Origin: Microbacterium maritypicum | GTDB lineage: Bacteria; Actinomycetota; Actinomycetes; Actinomycetales; Microbacteriaceae | Direction: 5' to 3' | Assembly (NCBI RefSeq): GCF_041529975.1 | Contig: NZ_CP168030.1 | Span: forward strand, 2,852,001 to 2,916,000 | Length of the DNA stretch: 64,000 bases | In this document: piece after piece, positions 63,859-64,000 of the stretch | How the letters are laid out: the number at the start of each line of letters is the position of its first letter | How positions within the stretch are numbered: position 1 is the stretch's first letter | The notes under the pieces: generated by a model | Databases searched by the model: none | What the model was told of the DNA's origin: nothing | What the model saw: only the letters and a program-made list of their open reading frames with translations | Made by a program: the position numbers and the translations under genes

Positions 63859-64000
63859 TCAATCGAGGTAGCCGACGAGCATCTCCGCGATCTCCGTCGG
63901 CCTGCTGAGCATGGCGCAGTGTCCGCCGGGGACCTCGTCGGCGACCACCCCGAGACGCTCTCGGGCGAGGTCGCGGAGGAAGCGCGGCGGGAAGAAGCGA
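63859..64000 (-). CDS. Alpha/beta hydrolase, C-terminal fragment
   Basis: The last 47 codons of a minus-strand gene cut by the window edge. It reads RDLARERLGVVADEVPGGH, then CAMLSRPTEIAEMLVGYLD before TGA. The GGHCAMLSRPxEIA pattern, with the catalytic His of the triad, is the C-terminus of alpha/beta-hydrolase-fold esterases. The rest lies beyond base 64000, so the substrate and length are unknown. Confidence 0.75.
   Translation of the reverse strand, partial: RFFPPRFLRDLARERLGVVADEVPGGHCAMLSRPTEIAEMLVGYLD

Overview
The window is high-GC, densely packed bacterial chromosome whose gene content and order point to an actinobacterium of the Microbacteriaceae, most likely Microbacterium or a close relative. 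The main reasons are the order ftsK-pgsA-cinA-clgR-DUF3046-recA-recX-miaB-miaA-dapF-hflX, the DUF3046, DUF4395 and DUF5302 families, a ClgR-type regulator, an actinobacterial-style tmRNA tag, and many genes that start 6-7 bases after a TANNNT box with no Shine-Dalgarno. That last feature is the mark of leaderless transcripts, which are common in actinobacteria. I saw no tRNA, rRNA, CRISPR array, IS element or prophage.

Bases 1-31800 are mostly core genome. They hold hisN, a lipoprotein, a CtpE-like P-type ATPase with an extra membrane domain, a Tat-exported protein and tmRNA (minus strand). Next come hflX, dapF, miaA/miaB, recX/recA with an SOS box, DUF3046, clgR, cinA, pgsA and ftsK. These are followed by RNase J, dapA, an SDR-dfrA-thyA set, a thioredoxin/DUF4395 pair, OsmC, dapB, an aldo/keto reductase whose four catalytic residues are all replaced, and pnp. 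Three lysine/diaminopimelate genes (dapF, dapA, dapB) are scattered through it. Stop/start overlaps (ATGA, GTGA, TGATG) tie many neighbours into translationally coupled pairs.

Bases 32000-60700 look accessory. This block lies between pnp and rpsO, two genes that are usually neighbours. It contains a nucleotide-sugar dehydrogenase; a glycosyltransferase fused to an SGNH hydrolase; a DedA protein; a dicarboxylate transporter facing a CitA/DcuS-like two-component system; and a CE1758/CE1759 luciferase-like monooxygenase with its FMN reductase. It also contains a coupled acyltransferase/serine-hydrolase pair, an EfeUOB iron-uptake operon with a palindromic box, a 2-oxoglutarate/Fe(II) oxygenase, and a membrane protein/winged-helix regulator operon with two tandem operators.

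The strongest candidate for an undescribed system is at 50064-60692. A GntR regulator and an amidohydrolase lacking the canonical HxH metal motif face a Dpp/Opp-type ABC importer. The importer operon continues into a CodA-like amidohydrolase with an intact HxH and then a CynX/NimT-type MFS transporter. Three copies of a TTTGGTATCCAAA-like operator lie between the two arms. I infer an inducible import-and-hydrolysis pathway for a small N-containing compound; the substrate cannot be read from sequence.

Bases 60700-64000 return to housekeeping genes: rpsO, an MFS exporter preceded by a coupled leaderless mini-ORF, YceI, an FKBP prolyl isomerase, and the C-terminal end of an alpha/beta hydrolase cut by the window edge.
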